A DNA stretch of 64,000 nucleotides from Ruminococcus gauvreauii (GTDB lineage Bacteria > Bacillota > Clostridia > Lachnospirales > Lachnospiraceae): positions 2,666,001-2,730,000 of the forward strand of contig NZ_CP102290.1 in NCBI RefSeq assembly GCF_025151995.1, read 5' to 3'. This document shows positions 8,694 through 18,453 of the stretch, in pieces. The notes under the pieces are model-generated. The model was not told the origin of the DNA, made no database searches, and saw nothing but the letters and a program-made list of their open reading frames with translations. A program made the position numbers and the translations under genes. Numbering within the stretch: position 1 is the stretch's first letter; each line of letters opens with the position of its first letter.

Positions 8694-10205
8694 GTGATTA
8701 TTAAAGGGAATAATGAAGAAATCCTAAAAATGGAGGGCATTCACAAATACTATCCCGGTGTCCATGCTCTGAAAGGAGTTGACTTTGACCTGAAGAAAGG
8801 TGAAGTATGTGCGATACTGGGTGAGAATGGCGCAGGCAAATCTACACTGATGAATGTTCTTGGAGGAGTCGTTCAGAACGAGGAGGGCAGCATTTATCTC
8901 GCTGGCCGGAAGATGAACATAAAAAATACGAAGGAGGCAAAAGAACTTGGCATTGCCTTCATACATCAGGAACTGTCATTGTTTCGGAATATGGATGTTG
9001 CCACTAATATCTGCATACAGAAGCTTCCAAATACAAAAGGATTTTTAGCGAAAAGACAACTGTATAAAAAGACAGCCGAGATTTTAAAAATAGTAAAACT
9101 AGAGCACTGCAAACCGGAACAGAAGGTGGGAGAACTCAAAATTGGCGAACAGCAGCTGGTGGAGATCGGTAGATGTCTTGCGCAGGATATAAAGGTTTTG
9201 ATTTTGGATGAACCCACGTCTTCACTGACTGCTTCGGAAATTGAGGTATTATTTGAGATCGTCCGGAGATTAAAAGAAAAAGGAACGGCCATTGTATTTA
9301 TCACGCACCGTATGGATGAGATCTATGAGATCTGCGATACCATGATGATTATGCGCGATGGAAGCAGGATTATGAAGTGCGGCGTCCATGATATTTCAAG
9401 GCCGGAAGTTGTAAACAGTATGCTGGGCCAGGCGATGGAGGAGCAGTACAGCCATCAGCAGAGAAGCCCCGGTGAAGAGATTCTCGAGGTAAAAGGCCTG
9501 ACGAGAAAAAATAAACTGAATCAGATTACATTCAGCGTGAGGAAAGGAGAGATGCTCGGTCTTTATGGACTGCTGGGTTCGGGAAGAACAGAAGTTCTGC
9601 GAAGTATATTTGGACTGGATCCTTATGACGCGGGGGAGGTTATCTATAAAGGAAAAAGACTCCATATCAAAAGTCCGCGTGATGCTATCGCGCAAAACAT
9701 GGCTATGGTGACGGAGGACAGACATCTGGAAGGTCTGGTACTGGACCGCTCTGTGAAGTTCAACATATCTCTTGCAAATTTGAAAAGAATCAGAAGAAAA
9801 GGATTGACTGATGGAAAAAAAGAGACAGATATGGCCAAACAGGGTGTGGAAGAACTGAATATAAAAACGCCTACGGTCAATCGTGCAGTCAAATTCCTCT
9901 CCGGGGGGAATCAGCAGAAGGTTGTCATATCCAAATGGCTGCATACCAAGCCGGATCTGCTGCTGCTTGATGAGCCTACCAGAGGGATTGATATAGGGGC
10001 GAAGCGGGAAATTTATATGATCGTCGATCAGCTTTTGGCCCGGGGCGTTGCCGTAATCATGGTCTCGTCTGAGCTGCCGGAAATTCTGGGTCTGTGCGAC
10101 CGGGTTATCGTGCTGAAGGAGGGGCGGCAGGTCATGGAGCTGGGACAGGAAGATGGTTTGAACGGAAACAAACTGCTGGAAGCAGCAATGGGAGGTGCGA
10201 CGTAA
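8694..10205 (+). CDS. Sugar ABC transporter ATP-binding protein, RbsA/MglA type
   Basis: The 503-residue protein has two fused ABC domains, as in RbsA. The first has Walker A GENGAGKST, signature-region LKIGEQQLVEI and Walker B LILDEPTSSLT. The second has the degenerate Walker A GLLGSGRTE, signature FLSGGNQQKV and Walker B LLLDEPTRGID. It starts at GTG 8694 behind AGGAGGGGGGAGC. The stop TAA shares its last base with the permease ATG, showing translational coupling. It energises uptake of a monosaccharide or related compound with the next two gene products. Confidence 0.93.
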   Translation: MIIKGNNEEILKMEGIHKYYPGVHALKGVDFDLKKGEVCAILGENGAGKSTLMNVLGGVVQNEEGSIYLAGRKMNIKNTKEAKELGIAFIHQELSLFRNMDVATNICIQKLPNTKGFLAKRQLYKKTAEILKIVKLEHCKPEQKVGELKIGEQQLVEIGRCLAQDIKVLILDEPTSSLTASEIEVLFEIVRRLKEKGTAIVFITHRMDEIYEICDTMMIMRDGSRIMKCGVHDISRPEVVNSMLGQAMEEQYSHQQRSPGEEILEVKGLTRKNKLNQITFSVRKGEMLGLYGLLGSGRTEVLRSIFGLDPYDAGEVIYKGKRLHIKSPRDAIAQNMAMVTEDRHLEGLVLDRSVKFNISLANLKRIRRKGLTDGKKETDMAKQGVEELNIKTPTVNRAVKFLSGGNQQKVVISKWLHTKPDLLLLDEPTRGIDIGAKREIYMIVDQLLARGVAVIMVSSELPEILGLCDRVIVLKEGRQVMELGQEDGLNGNKLLEAAMGGAT

Positions 10206-11197
10206 TGGGAAAGTCAGGTGCAACCGAAAAATCAAAGAATGGCGTTGATACTAACAGAGTAATGCAGATACTGTTGAAATACGGTGTATATCTGATGTTT
10301 CTGCTGATCGTGATACTGCTGCTCATTACAAACGCAAGTTTCAGGTCACTGAATAATGCAACGAATGTCATGCTTCAGGTATCGTCCTATGCGGTGCTTG
10401 GCGTGGGAATGACTCTGGTGATCATGACGGGTGGAATTGACGTATCGGTGGGTGCCACGATGGTTGTGAGCGCCAGTGTCTATGCTGTGCTGACGCAGAA
10501 TCATGGGTGGTCGGAACCGGCAGGGCTGCTTATGATTCTGGCGGTGGCTCTGGCTATGGGACTGATCAATGGTATCGGAGTGGCTTACCTGAATATGCCT
10601 GCATTTCTGGTCACACTCGCAACACAGTGTATCGGCCGCGGAGTCTCGCTGGTTCTGACAGGAGGTGTCTCATACCGGAATCTGGGAAGCAGTTTTACAT
10701 TTGTAGGGAAAAGAAGCATTCTGAATATACCTGTACAGATCTGGATTGTGGTTTTCATATACGTGCTGGGGTATATACTTCTCCACTGCACTGTATATGG
10801 AAGAAAAGTCATGGCGGTAGGAGGCAACGCAAACGCTGCAAAGGTATCCGGTATCAATAACAGAAGAATTATATTGAGCACTTATGTATTTCTGGGAATC
10901 ATAAGCGGTCTTGCCGGATTTATGACGATGGCCAGAATCGGCAGTTACTATGCTGCCATGGGAGACGGCATGGAGTTTATGGTGATAGCTGCGGCTGTCA
11001 TCGGAGGGACGAGCCTCGCCGGAGGAACCGGCAGTATTATGGGAACACTGGTAGGAACACTGCTGATCGGCGTTATCAATAATGCCCTGAATCTTTTTGG
11101 TGTCAGTGCCGAGTGGCAGGATGTTGCAAAGGGAGTGGTCATATTCCTGGCGGTCCTCTTTGATGCCGTTAAAAACAGGATGCGCTCGGCAGAGTAA
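10205..11197 (+). CDS. Sugar ABC transporter permease, RbsC type
   Basis: The 330-residue membrane protein begins at the ATG that overlaps the stop of the ATPase gene. It is strongly hydrophobic from residue 18 on, with about nine or ten membrane segments. It contains the family motifs GVGMTLVIMTGGIDVSVG and AAAVIGGTSLAGGTGSIMGT (each seen in the expected place). In this family GGIDLSVG lies in the cytoplasmic or coupling region. It is part of the ATPase-permease-lipoprotein operon. Confidence 0.92.
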   Translation: MGKSGATEKSKNGVDTNRVMQILLKYGVYLMFLLIVILLLITNASFRSLNNATNVMLQVSSYAVLGVGMTLVIMTGGIDVSVGATMVVSASVYAVLTQNHGWSEPAGLLMILAVALAMGLINGIGVAYLNMPAFLVTLATQCIGRGVSLVLTGGVSYRNLGSSFTFVGKRSILNIPVQIWIVVFIYVLGYILLHCTVYGRKVMAVGGNANAAKVSGINNRRIILSTYVFLGIISGLAGFMTMARIGSYYAAMGDGMEFMVIAAAVIGGTSLAGGTGSIMGTLVGTLLIGVINNALNLFGVSAEWQDVAKGVVIFLAVLFDAVKNRMRSAE

Positions 11198-11239
11198 CAT
11201 GAAACAAAACAATACAAATGAAAAGGAGAGGTATCGGCT

Positions 11240-12364
11240 ATGAAAAAAAGAAGTTTACAGTGGATCAGTTTGTTGGTGACAATCATTCTTATCGTCTCGT
11301 CCCTGGCAGCGTGCGGAGGGAATGCGGAGGAAACAGCAAAGAAGAAGGAAGGGGCGGGAACGGAGGAAGCAGCTTCACAGGATACCGATTCCCAAGAGGC
11401 ATCTTCGGAGAATGATAAAGAGAAGCCGGAGAATTCCGGTGACGCGCTTCCGGGTGAGGGCAAGACAGTTGCAATCCTCATGCACAGTGTAGCGGACGAA
11501 TTCATCTATGCGGTATATCAGGCGGCTGCCGCACGGGCAGAATCCTATGGTTTTGACATTTATTATGTGGATGCGAAAAATGATGCTGCAACACAGACGG
11601 CGGCAATCGAAGACGCTATATCAAAAGGCGTTGATGCGATCATGTTGTGTCCTGTAGACGCGCAGGCGCTGTCAGATTCTGTGGGCATGATCAATGAAGC
11701 GGGTATTCCTGTGACACTGGCAGACAGGACAGTCGAAGAGGGAGATTACGTTGCCGTGTGTGCGTCTGACAATGTGTCCTGCGGATACGACGGCGGTGTT
11801 GAACTGGCGGAGGCTGCTAAGGCTCAGGGCATTGATGTGAAGGACCTGAAGGTAGTAGAGCTTCAGGGAGATCTGGCGTCTACATCCGGACTGGAGCGTT
11901 CACAGGGATTCCAGAAAGCAGCGGAAGAACTGGGATTTGAGATTGTCTCATCACTGCCGACATACTGGGAATCTGATACGGCATATAATGCGGCGCTCGA
12001 TGCGCTGCAGGCAAACAGCGATATCAATGCGATATACCTGGCATCGGACGGAGTAATGGCAGATGCTGTGGTAAGCGCGCTGGAACAGGTAGGGAAATTA
12101 AAACCTGTCGGTGAAGACGGGCATATTATTATCACCACGGTAGACGGAACACCGGGCGTTATTGACTATATCAAAGAGGGATATATCGATGCAGTCTGTG
12201 CTCAGCCGGCGATCACGATGGCGAATGATGCAATTGACTATCTGGTAAAGGCTTTGGACGGTGAGGTTGAACTCAATGGGAAAATCAACGATGCGTTATC
12301 ACCGGTGATTGGAACCAAAGATAACATTGACAGTGATGAACTGTGGGCAAATACACTGGAATGA
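11240..12364 (+). CDS. Sugar ABC transporter substrate-binding lipoprotein, RbsB type
   Basis: The 374-residue protein has a lipoprotein signal with lipobox SLAAC, then a Glu/Ser-rich linker and a periplasmic-binding-protein type 1 domain (KTVAILMHSVADEF near residue 75, DAIMLCPVDAQAL, PVTLADRT, CASDNVSCGYDGG). The pattern is that of the ribose/galactose/inositol-binding group. It is lipid-anchored outside the membrane and delivers substrate to the permease. Its ribosome-binding site is AAAGGAGAGG. A short 26-base gap separates it from the dehydrogenase gene. Confidence 0.92.
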   Translation: MKKRSLQWISLLVTIILIVSSLAACGGNAEETAKKKEGAGTEEAASQDTDSQEASSENDKEKPENSGDALPGEGKTVAILMHSVADEFIYAVYQAAAARAESYGFDIYYVDAKNDAATQTAAIEDAISKGVDAIMLCPVDAQALSDSVGMINEAGIPVTLADRTVEEGDYVAVCASDNVSCGYDGGVELAEAAKAQGIDVKDLKVVELQGDLASTSGLERSQGFQKAAEELGFEIVSSLPTYWESDTAYNAALDALQANSDINAIYLASDGVMADAVVSALEQVGKLKPVGEDGHIIITTVDGTPGVIDYIKEGYIDAVCAQPAITMANDAIDYLVKALDGEVELNGKINDALSPVIGTKDNIDSDELWANTLE

Positions 12365-12390
12365 TACAGTGAATAGGTAAGGGTGAAAGC

Positions 12391-13434
12391 ATGAAAAAAA
12401 TGACGGCTGCAGTGTTTAAGGGAAATGGAATACTGGAAATCGAAACAGTGGATATTCCTGATGTTAAAGAGCCGACGGAAGTATTGGTGAAGGTAAAATC
12501 GGCAAGTATCTGCGGAAGTGATATCCATGGACTCCATGTACCGCCTGGGCAGTATATCAAACCCGGAGTGGTTATGGGACATGAATTTTACGGATACATA
12601 GAGGCAGTGGGTGAAAAGGCTGGCTCCTTTAAGGTCGGAGACTGCGTTGTGGTAAATCCCTGTGTGCCCTGCGGAGAATGCTGGGAGTGCCGGCATGATA
12701 TGAAAAACCTGTGCATGAATCCATATCATTATGGACAGACAGGTGACGGCGGATTTGCAGAGTATGTGGTGGCAGAAGCAGGGCAGCTTTATAAACTTCC
12801 GACGGATATCAGTCCGGATATTGCTCCTCAGACAGAGCCGCTCGCCTGTGTTCTGAGTGGGATACTGATGGTAAAGCCGACACCCGTTGATTCGGTTTTG
12901 CTGTATGGCGCGGGCCCCATTGGACTTACTTTTATCCGTGTCCTGAAAATGTACGGTATACGAAGGCTGGCGGTCTGTGCAAAAGGGGAGAAAAGAATTT
13001 CTCAGGCTAAAGAGTGCGGGGTGGATATCGTGATCAATTCTGAGAAAGAATCGCCTGCCTGTGTTCTGGAACGGGAATGGGGAGGAGGCGCTGATGTCGT
13101 AGTGGATGCAGTGGGCACCGGCAGGATCATGGAGGAGGCGATTCGCATTTTGAATAGCCACGGAAGACTGCTGCTCTTCGGATTAAACTTTAATGAGTCT
13201 GCAGAAGTACCGCCGGCTGTTTTTACGCGGAAAGAGCTGAAGGTCTGCGGAGCACTTGGCAAGGCATTTACAGATTCCATTACGCTGTTGCAGGATGAAA
13301 GACTTGGGATTGATAAAATCGTAAGCCATCGCTTTGCATTGAAGGATATAAAAACAGCGCTGGAACTTTTGAGAAATAAGGAGGCCTGCCGGGTCATCAT
13401 ATATCCTGATGAGGCGGACATTCCTTCGGCATAG
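12391..13434 (+). CDS. Zinc-dependent alcohol/polyol dehydrogenase (MDR family)
   Basis: The 347-residue protein is a medium-chain dehydrogenase related to sorbitol, threonine and galactitol dehydrogenases. Catalytic zinc residues are the Cys of SICGSDIHG and His/Glu of GHEF. Four structural-zinc Cys lie in CVPCGECWECRHDMKNLC. The NAD-binding glycines are in LLYGAGPIGLTF. It probably oxidises a secondary hydroxyl of the imported sugar or polyol. It is the last gene of the LacI-linked operon and is followed by an inverted repeat. Confidence 0.9.
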   Translation: MKKMTAAVFKGNGILEIETVDIPDVKEPTEVLVKVKSASICGSDIHGLHVPPGQYIKPGVVMGHEFYGYIEAVGEKAGSFKVGDCVVVNPCVPCGECWECRHDMKNLCMNPYHYGQTGDGGFAEYVVAEAGQLYKLPTDISPDIAPQTEPLACVLSGILMVKPTPVDSVLLYGAGPIGLTFIRVLKMYGIRRLAVCAKGEKRISQAKECGVDIVINSEKESPACVLEREWGGGADVVVDAVGTGRIMEEAIRILNSHGRLLLFGLNFNESAEVPPAVFTRKELKVCGALGKAFTDSITLLQDERLGIDKIVSHRFALKDIKTALELLRNKEACRVIIYPDEADIPSA

Positions 13435-13456
13435 GAGCAAACAGAGAGAGGTATAT

Positions 13457-13497
13457 AAGTCCACTGTCAGTTTTATGTGTGAACTGACAGTGGACTT
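13457..13497. terminator. Perfect inverted repeat between convergent genes, likely terminator
   Basis: A 16-bp perfect stem, AAGTCCACTGTCAGTT (13457-13472) with AACTGACAGTGGACTT (13482-13497), has a nine-base loop. It lies between the dehydrogenase stop and the end of the convergent AraC gene. The T-tract is poor on both strands, so efficiency is uncertain. Confidence 0.65.
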
Positions 13498-13506
13498 GTG
13501 TCTGTT

Positions 13507-14379
13507 TCAGGAAAAACCACTCATATCAAAGTATTTCTTAAACATGACCGGCGTAACGCCGGCTTCTTTTTTGAAGACTGAGATGAAGTGTGAGGTGCTT
13601 GAAAAGCCGCACGTTGCGGCTATTGTGTCGAGGGATGCCGAATCCGTACTCAGAAGTTCTCTTGCATGGCGAAGCCGGATATTGATCAGATACTGATGGG
13701 GACTGTAGCCGGTCTCCTTTTTGAATATGCGTGAGAAATGGTATCGGCTCAGGCCGGCGTAGTCGGCGATGTCGTCGACGGTAATTGGCTTATAGAAATT
13801 ATCATCGATAAATTGCTGGGCACGCAGTACATTTTCATCGGCATCTTCTGAGCCGGGGATGGCAAGACCCGCGATCAGGTTATACATCATGAGCGACAAT
13901 TTCTGATCGTTGGCATTTGTCTGAGACATTTCTTTTAAGATGCTGTTAAATAAGAACGCGGATTCTGATTTGCCGGTAAAGCGGACACCCTGCTGCGCGT
14001 GCAGCAGTTCATAGAAAGCTTTTGCCAATGGTCCGTTGAAATGAAAATATTGAAAGCGTACGCTGCCGGTACTCCAGTAATGGTTCGGTATATGGGAATC
14101 CAGATATACGATATCCCCCGGATAAGCCGTAAACCTGGAATCCTCATATTCAAATTGCAGGCTTCCTTCCAATATTCGAAAAATAAGATAATAATCTAAA
14201 AACTGTTCTTTGGTTCGCCTGTTGATTTCATAAGTGGAGTCACACAGGAACTCTCCGCCCCACGCAAGGCAAAAAAGATGTTCCTTCGCAAAGTCTGACG
14301 AGGTGTGAAAGTACACTCCTTTTTTCGACACCAGGCCCCTGTCAAAATAGGCGGCCTTTTCTCTTTGTTTTTTATTCAT
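13507..14379 (-). CDS. AraC-family regulator with cupin-like N-terminal domain
   Basis: From the ATG at 14379, with AAAAGGAGAAGAT upstream, the protein has 290 residues. The N-terminal half is an AraC-type sugar-binding cupin (YPGDIVYLDSHIPNHY, FQYFHFNG). The last 100 residues contain two helix-turn-helix motifs with YAGLSRYHFSRIFKKETGYS and ATCGFSSTSHFISVFKKE as landmarks, and end in the family PxxFRK-like MFKKYFD. It is divergent from the URO-D/ABC unit at 14624-19467 and is the likely activator of that unit in response to its substrate. Confidence 0.92.
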   Translation of the reverse strand: MNKKQREKAAYFDRGLVSKKGVYFHTSSDFAKEHLFCLAWGGEFLCDSTYEINRRTKEQFLDYYLIFRILEGSLQFEYEDSRFTAYPGDIVYLDSHIPNHYWSTGSVRFQYFHFNGPLAKAFYELLHAQQGVRFTGKSESAFLFNSILKEMSQTNANDQKLSLMMYNLIAGLAIPGSEDADENVLRAQQFIDDNFYKPITVDDIADYAGLSRYHFSRIFKKETGYSPHQYLINIRLRHARELLSTDSASLDTIAATCGFSSTSHFISVFKKEAGVTPVMFKKYFDMSGFS

Positions 14380-14430
14380 ATCTTCTCCTTTTACGAAAAA
14401 CACACAGCACAAATTTAATATCAATTAGCA

Positions 14431-14478
14431 TGTTCAAGTAGTGATTATGCGTTTTTTGTATTATACAATATGTTCAAG
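14431..14478. promoter_or_regulatory. Direct repeats TGTTCAAG 40 bp apart in the AraC/URO-D intergenic region
   Basis: TGTTCAAG occurs at 14431-14438 and 14471-14478, exactly 40 bases (about four helical turns) apart on one strand. AraC-type regulators often bind direct repeats in phase on the helix. The rest of the 244-base divergent region is A/T-rich. I found no convincing -35/-10 pair for the + strand gene, consistent with an activator-dependent promoter. Confidence 0.4.
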
Positions 14479-14623
14479 AGAGATGCAAGAAAGCCTTTAA
14501 ATACAGGAAAATCATATTAATTTTATATTTTATGATGAAAGAAGGCAAAGGATTTTTGTGCTCTGAAATAAGCACATATATGATGTGCTGTTGATGCAGG
14601 ATAATAGAAAGAGGAGAAAAAGT

Positions 14624-15877
14624 ATGACATCAAGAGAACGTGTAAAAACATCATTTACACATAAACAGCCGGATAAAATGGCAGTTGATTTCGGAGGATT
14701 CTGCTGCTCACAGATTAACGCACAGGTAGTAGGGGAGCTGAGAAAGTATTACGGACTGAAAGAAGAGCCCGTAAAAATTCTGGACATGGCTACCATGACC
14801 GGTATTATTGAACCGGACCTTGCGGATATCATGATGAGTGATGTGCAGATGCTGGATCCAAGGTATGATGCGTTCGGCCATACGAACGATAACTGGAAGG
14901 AGTGGTCTTATCAGGGAGAAACCGTACTGATACCCGGAGACTGTAAGCTGTCTGATGACGGAAACGGCGGATACTACGTTTACCCGTGCGGAGATACTTC
15001 TGTGAAACCGAGCGGACATATGCCGGAAAATGGTTTTTACTTTGACAATATCATGAGAACGGAAGAATTTGACGAGGAGGATGCGGATCCTCTCGACAAC
15101 GCCGAGGACTGCCAGGTGGTATCGGATGAAACTATCTCGTACTATAAAGGCGTGATTGAAAAGTATAAGGACAGCAATAAGGCAGTTACCATTGCTCCGG
15201 CATATTTTGCTCTGGGCGATGCCGCCAATATTCCGGGCCCGAATATCAAAGATCCAAAGGGTATCCGCAGTCTATCGGAATGGTACATGGCGCCGCTGTT
15301 ATACCCGGATTATGTGCACGCGGTGTTTGAAGAACAGGTAACCCGTTCCATCAAGAGCTTTGAAAAATGTTATGACGCATTTGGAAATGATATCGACGTG
15401 ATGTACATATGTGGGACGGATTTTGGAACACAGAGAGGACCGTTTGTAAACCCGGATGTATTCAAAGAGTTTTACCTTCCGTATTACAAAAAAATGAACG
15501 GATGGATTCACGAGCATACGGAATGGAAGACTTTGAAACACAGCTGCGGCGGTATCTTCCCGATACTCCCTCTGCTGATCGAAAGCGGCTTTGATGCAGT
15601 CAATCCGGTTCAGTGCTCCGCAGCGGGGATGGATCCGCAGGCCTTGAAGGACACCTACGGCAAAGATATCCTCTTCTGGGGCGGCGGTGTTGATACACAG
15701 CAGATCCTTCCGTTTGGAACGCCGGAAGAAGTAAAAGAACAGGTGAAACAGCGCTGCGAAATCTTTTCCAGGGACGGGGGATACATCTTTAATACGATTC
15801 ATATCATCCAGGCGAAAACACCGGTGGAGAATATAGCGGCCATGCTGGATACCGTAAGGGAGTTTAACGGTGACTGA
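14624..15877 (+). CDS. URO-D/MtaA-fold protein, type A (first tandem copy)
   Basis: The 417-residue protein has the uroporphyrinogen decarboxylase-like barrel shared with corrinoid/coenzyme M methyltransferases. It starts MTSRERV and contains the HSCGG motif (His-x-Cys, potential zinc ligands) near residue 306, then FWGGGVDTQ and, near the C-terminus, FNTIHIIQAKTPVENI. In MtaA/MtbA the last region supplies a third zinc ligand as Cys; here the position appears to be Ile-His. The HemE motif RQAGR is missing, so heme synthesis is unlikely. The start at 14624 follows AGAGGAGAAAAAGT. It is the first gene of an ABC sugar operon, which links it to processing an imported compound. Its tandem paralogue lies at 20679. 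Confidence 0.85.
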   Translation: MTSRERVKTSFTHKQPDKMAVDFGGFCCSQINAQVVGELRKYYGLKEEPVKILDMATMTGIIEPDLADIMMSDVQMLDPRYDAFGHTNDNWKEWSYQGETVLIPGDCKLSDDGNGGYYVYPCGDTSVKPSGHMPENGFYFDNIMRTEEFDEEDADPLDNAEDCQVVSDETISYYKGVIEKYKDSNKAVTIAPAYFALGDAANIPGPNIKDPKGIRSLSEWYMAPLLYPDYVHAVFEEQVTRSIKSFEKCYDAFGNDIDVMYICGTDFGTQRGPFVNPDVFKEFYLPYYKKMNGWIHEHTEWKTLKHSCGGIFPILPLLIESGFDAVNPVQCSAAGMDPQALKDTYGKDILFWGGGVDTQQILPFGTPEEVKEQVKQRCEIFSRDGGYIFNTIHIIQAKTPVENIAAMLDTVREFNGD

Positions 15878-15917
15878 CGGTATTGCTAAAAGATAAGGTA
15901 AGAGAAGGAGGATTGGA

Positions 15918-17447
15918 ATGGGAGATAGCAGAGGAGAATGTATTCTTGAGATGCGGGATATAACCGTAGAATTCCCCGGAGTACTTGCGCTGAATAAAGC
16001 CAGGTTCGACGCCCGCCGAGGTGAAGTACATGTGCTTCTGGGCGAGAATGGAGCCGGAAAATCGACCATCATGAAGGTTTTGGCAGGAGTTAATACAAAG
16101 TATACCGGATCCGTGACGCTCAAAGGAGAAGCTATCGTATGTGCGAGCATCGATGAACAGCGTGCGCGCGGAGTCAGCATCATTTTTCAGGAAATGAACC
16201 TGTTAAAGAACCTGACGGTTGCGGAAAATATCTTCATGGGAAGACAGCCGAGAACAAAAGCGGGAAATGTTGACTGGCGTACGATGAACCGGACGGCCAG
16301 AGACCTGCTGGATTCGATCAACGCAGACATATCGGAGAAAACGCTGGTGTCGAAACTAAGCGTAGGACAGATGCAGCTGGTAGAGATCGCAAAGGCGTTA
16401 TCTTTCGAGTCAGACATTATCATCATGGATGAGCCGACGTCGGCACTGACGGAAAAAGAAGTGGACTCACTGTTCGAGATCATCAGCACGTTAAAAGAGC
16501 AGAAAAAGGCGATTGTCTACATTTCTCACAGGCTGGAAGAGATCATGAAAATCGGAGACCGCGTAACGATTTTCAGGGACGGTGAATATATCAGCACTTT
16601 AAATGTAAAAGACATCACGATCGATGAGATGGTTACACAGATGGTCGGCAGGGAGATGACGGATTACTATCCGAAGGTAGATGTAACACCTGGTGAAGTG
16701 ATGCTGGAGGCAAAGAATATCAAACAGGGCAGAACATTAAAAGGTGTATCTTTCCAGGCCAGAGCCGGTCAGATCACGGGGTTTTACGGACTGATGGGAG
16801 CCGGCCGGACAGAACTGATGCGCGCTGTGTTCGGCGCCGACCCGTATGACAGCGGTGAGGTGCTGGTAAAAGGCCAGAAACAAAAGATAAAAAGTTGTGA
16901 GGAAGCAAAAAAATGCGGAATCGCGCTGCTAACCGAAGATCGGAAGAATCAGGGACTGATTCTGGAATTCGATCTTAACACAAATATCTCACTCGCAAAC
17001 CTGAATACTGCCATGAGCAGATTCGGGATCGATGCCAAAAAAGAGACAGACAACAACCAGAAGCTGACGGATGCAATCCGGGTTAAAACACCAAGCCTGA
17101 AACAGAAAGCCAAAAACCTGAGCGGGGGTAACCAGCAGAAAGTCGTTATCTGTAAATGGCTGAATACAAATTCTGACATCATTATTTTCGATGAACCTAC
17201 CAGGGGAATTGATGTGGGGGCGAAGGTAGAGATCTACCGCATCATGAATGAATTGAAACAGGCAGGGAAGGCGGTAATCGTAGTATCTTCCGAATTGACG
17301 GAGTGTATGGGTATCAGCGACAGGATCTATATCATGCACGAAGGTGAGATGACAGGAGTTCTGGAACCATCGGATATGCAGGGGCTGACAGAAGATACGG
17401 TGATCAAGTATGCAACCGGTGCAAATAAACAACAAAAGGAGATTTGA
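15918..17447 (+). CDS. Sugar ABC transporter ATP-binding protein, RbsA type (first tandem copy)
   Basis: The 509-residue two-domain ATPase has Walker A GENGAGKSTIM, signature LSVGQMQLVEI and Walker B IIMDEPTSALT in the first half. The second half has GLMGAGRTELM, NLSGGNQQKV and IIFDEPTRGID. The ATG at 15918 follows AAGGAGGATTGGA. It closely resembles the ATPase at 21955, with shared long runs such as YGLMGAGRTELMRAVFGAD. The stop is near the permease start, so the genes are co-translated. Confidence 0.93.
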   Translation: MGDSRGECILEMRDITVEFPGVLALNKARFDARRGEVHVLLGENGAGKSTIMKVLAGVNTKYTGSVTLKGEAIVCASIDEQRARGVSIIFQEMNLLKNLTVAENIFMGRQPRTKAGNVDWRTMNRTARDLLDSINADISEKTLVSKLSVGQMQLVEIAKALSFESDIIIMDEPTSALTEKEVDSLFEIISTLKEQKKAIVYISHRLEEIMKIGDRVTIFRDGEYISTLNVKDITIDEMVTQMVGREMTDYYPKVDVTPGEVMLEAKNIKQGRTLKGVSFQARAGQITGFYGLMGAGRTELMRAVFGADPYDSGEVLVKGQKQKIKSCEEAKKCGIALLTEDRKNQGLILEFDLNTNISLANLNTAMSRFGIDAKKETDNNQKLTDAIRVKTPSLKQKAKNLSGGNQQKVVICKWLNTNSDIIIFDEPTRGIDVGAKVEIYRIMNELKQAGKAVIVVSSELTECMGISDRIYIMHEGEMTGVLEPSDMQGLTEDTVIKYATGANKQQKEI

Positions 17448-17449
17448 AT

Positions 17450-18394
17450 ATGAAGGGGAAAAAGATTGATTTAAGTAATATGACGACGCTGCTGGTGCTG
17501 ATTGTGTTGTGTGTGCTGCTGGCGATCATGTCTCCTGTGTTTCTGACCGGCGGAAACCTGATTAACATTCTGCAGCAGGTTACCGTCAACGGAGTCCTGG
17601 CAGTCGGGATTTCCATCGTTATCTTTACCGGCGGTATCGACATTTCGGTAGGTTCCATCCTGGCTCTGGTCGGTATCATCATGGGTAAACTCATGGTGGA
17701 CATGGGAGTTCATCCGCTGATCGCAATGCCGGTCGGTATCCTTGTAGGTGCCGCATGCGGGACCTTCAACGGTCTGATGATCGCCAGGTTTAAACTGCAG
17801 CCGATGATTGCCACACTCGGCATGATGAGTATGGCCCGCGGTGCAGCACTGACGATCGCAAACGGAAAAACAATCACAGGATACAGTGCAGGCTTCCGTT
17901 GGATCGGCTCCGGTATGATCCCGGGAACGAAGATTCCGGTACAGATTATTTTCATGCTGATCCTCTACGCCGTTGTATTTTATATCATGAAATACCGCAA
18001 ATTTGGCCGTTACATCTATGCGATCGGCGGAAATGAGGAGGCGACAAGGCTTTCCGGTATCAACGTGACAAAGTATAAAATGCTTGCGTACACAGTAAGT
18101 GGAATCACGTGTGCACTTGCTTCGATTATCCTGGTATCAAAACTGAATTCTGCACAGTCCAGTGCGGGAGAAGGATATGAAATGGATGCGATTGCTTCCG
18201 CAGTTATCGGAGGAGCCAGCCTGACCGGCGGATTTGGGAGTATTTGGGGAACCCTGCTCGGTGCAGTGATTATCGGTGTGATTCGCAACGGGCTGAACCT
18301 ACTAAATGTATCCTCGTACTTACAGCAGCTCATCCTGGGCGCGATCATTATCGCGGCGGTATTATTTGACTCATATAAAAATCGTAAGAAATAG
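17450..18394 (+). CDS. Sugar ABC transporter permease, RbsC type (first tandem copy)
   Basis: The 314-residue hydrophobic protein starts at ATG 17450, preceded by AAAAGGAGATTTGAAT. Family motifs include FTGGIDISVGSILAL and AVIGGASLTGGFGSIWGT. About eight to ten membrane segments are visible. It matches the permease at 23480 in length (314 residues each) and at both ends, so the two units arose by duplication. It forms the membrane channel for the sugar taken up by this transporter. Confidence 0.92.
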   Translation: MKGKKIDLSNMTTLLVLIVLCVLLAIMSPVFLTGGNLINILQQVTVNGVLAVGISIVIFTGGIDISVGSILALVGIIMGKLMVDMGVHPLIAMPVGILVGAACGTFNGLMIARFKLQPMIATLGMMSMARGAALTIANGKTITGYSAGFRWIGSGMIPGTKIPVQIIFMLILYAVVFYIMKYRKFGRYIYAIGGNEEATRLSGINVTKYKMLAYTVSGITCALASIILVSKLNSAQSSAGEGYEMDAIASAVIGGASLTGGFGSIWGTLLGAVIIGVIRNGLNLLNVSSYLQQLILGAIIIAAVLFDSYKNRKK

Positions 18395-18453
18395 TTATAA
18401 AATGATATAACGAAAAGGTTATATAAATATTAAACACGAAAAGGAGAAGGAAG

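Noticed and set aside
14624..15877. Annotation of the URO-D-family proteins as heme-synthesis HemE
   Set aside because: The HemE RQAGR motif is absent, there are no heme genes nearby, and seven copies in sugar operons do not fit a housekeeping role.
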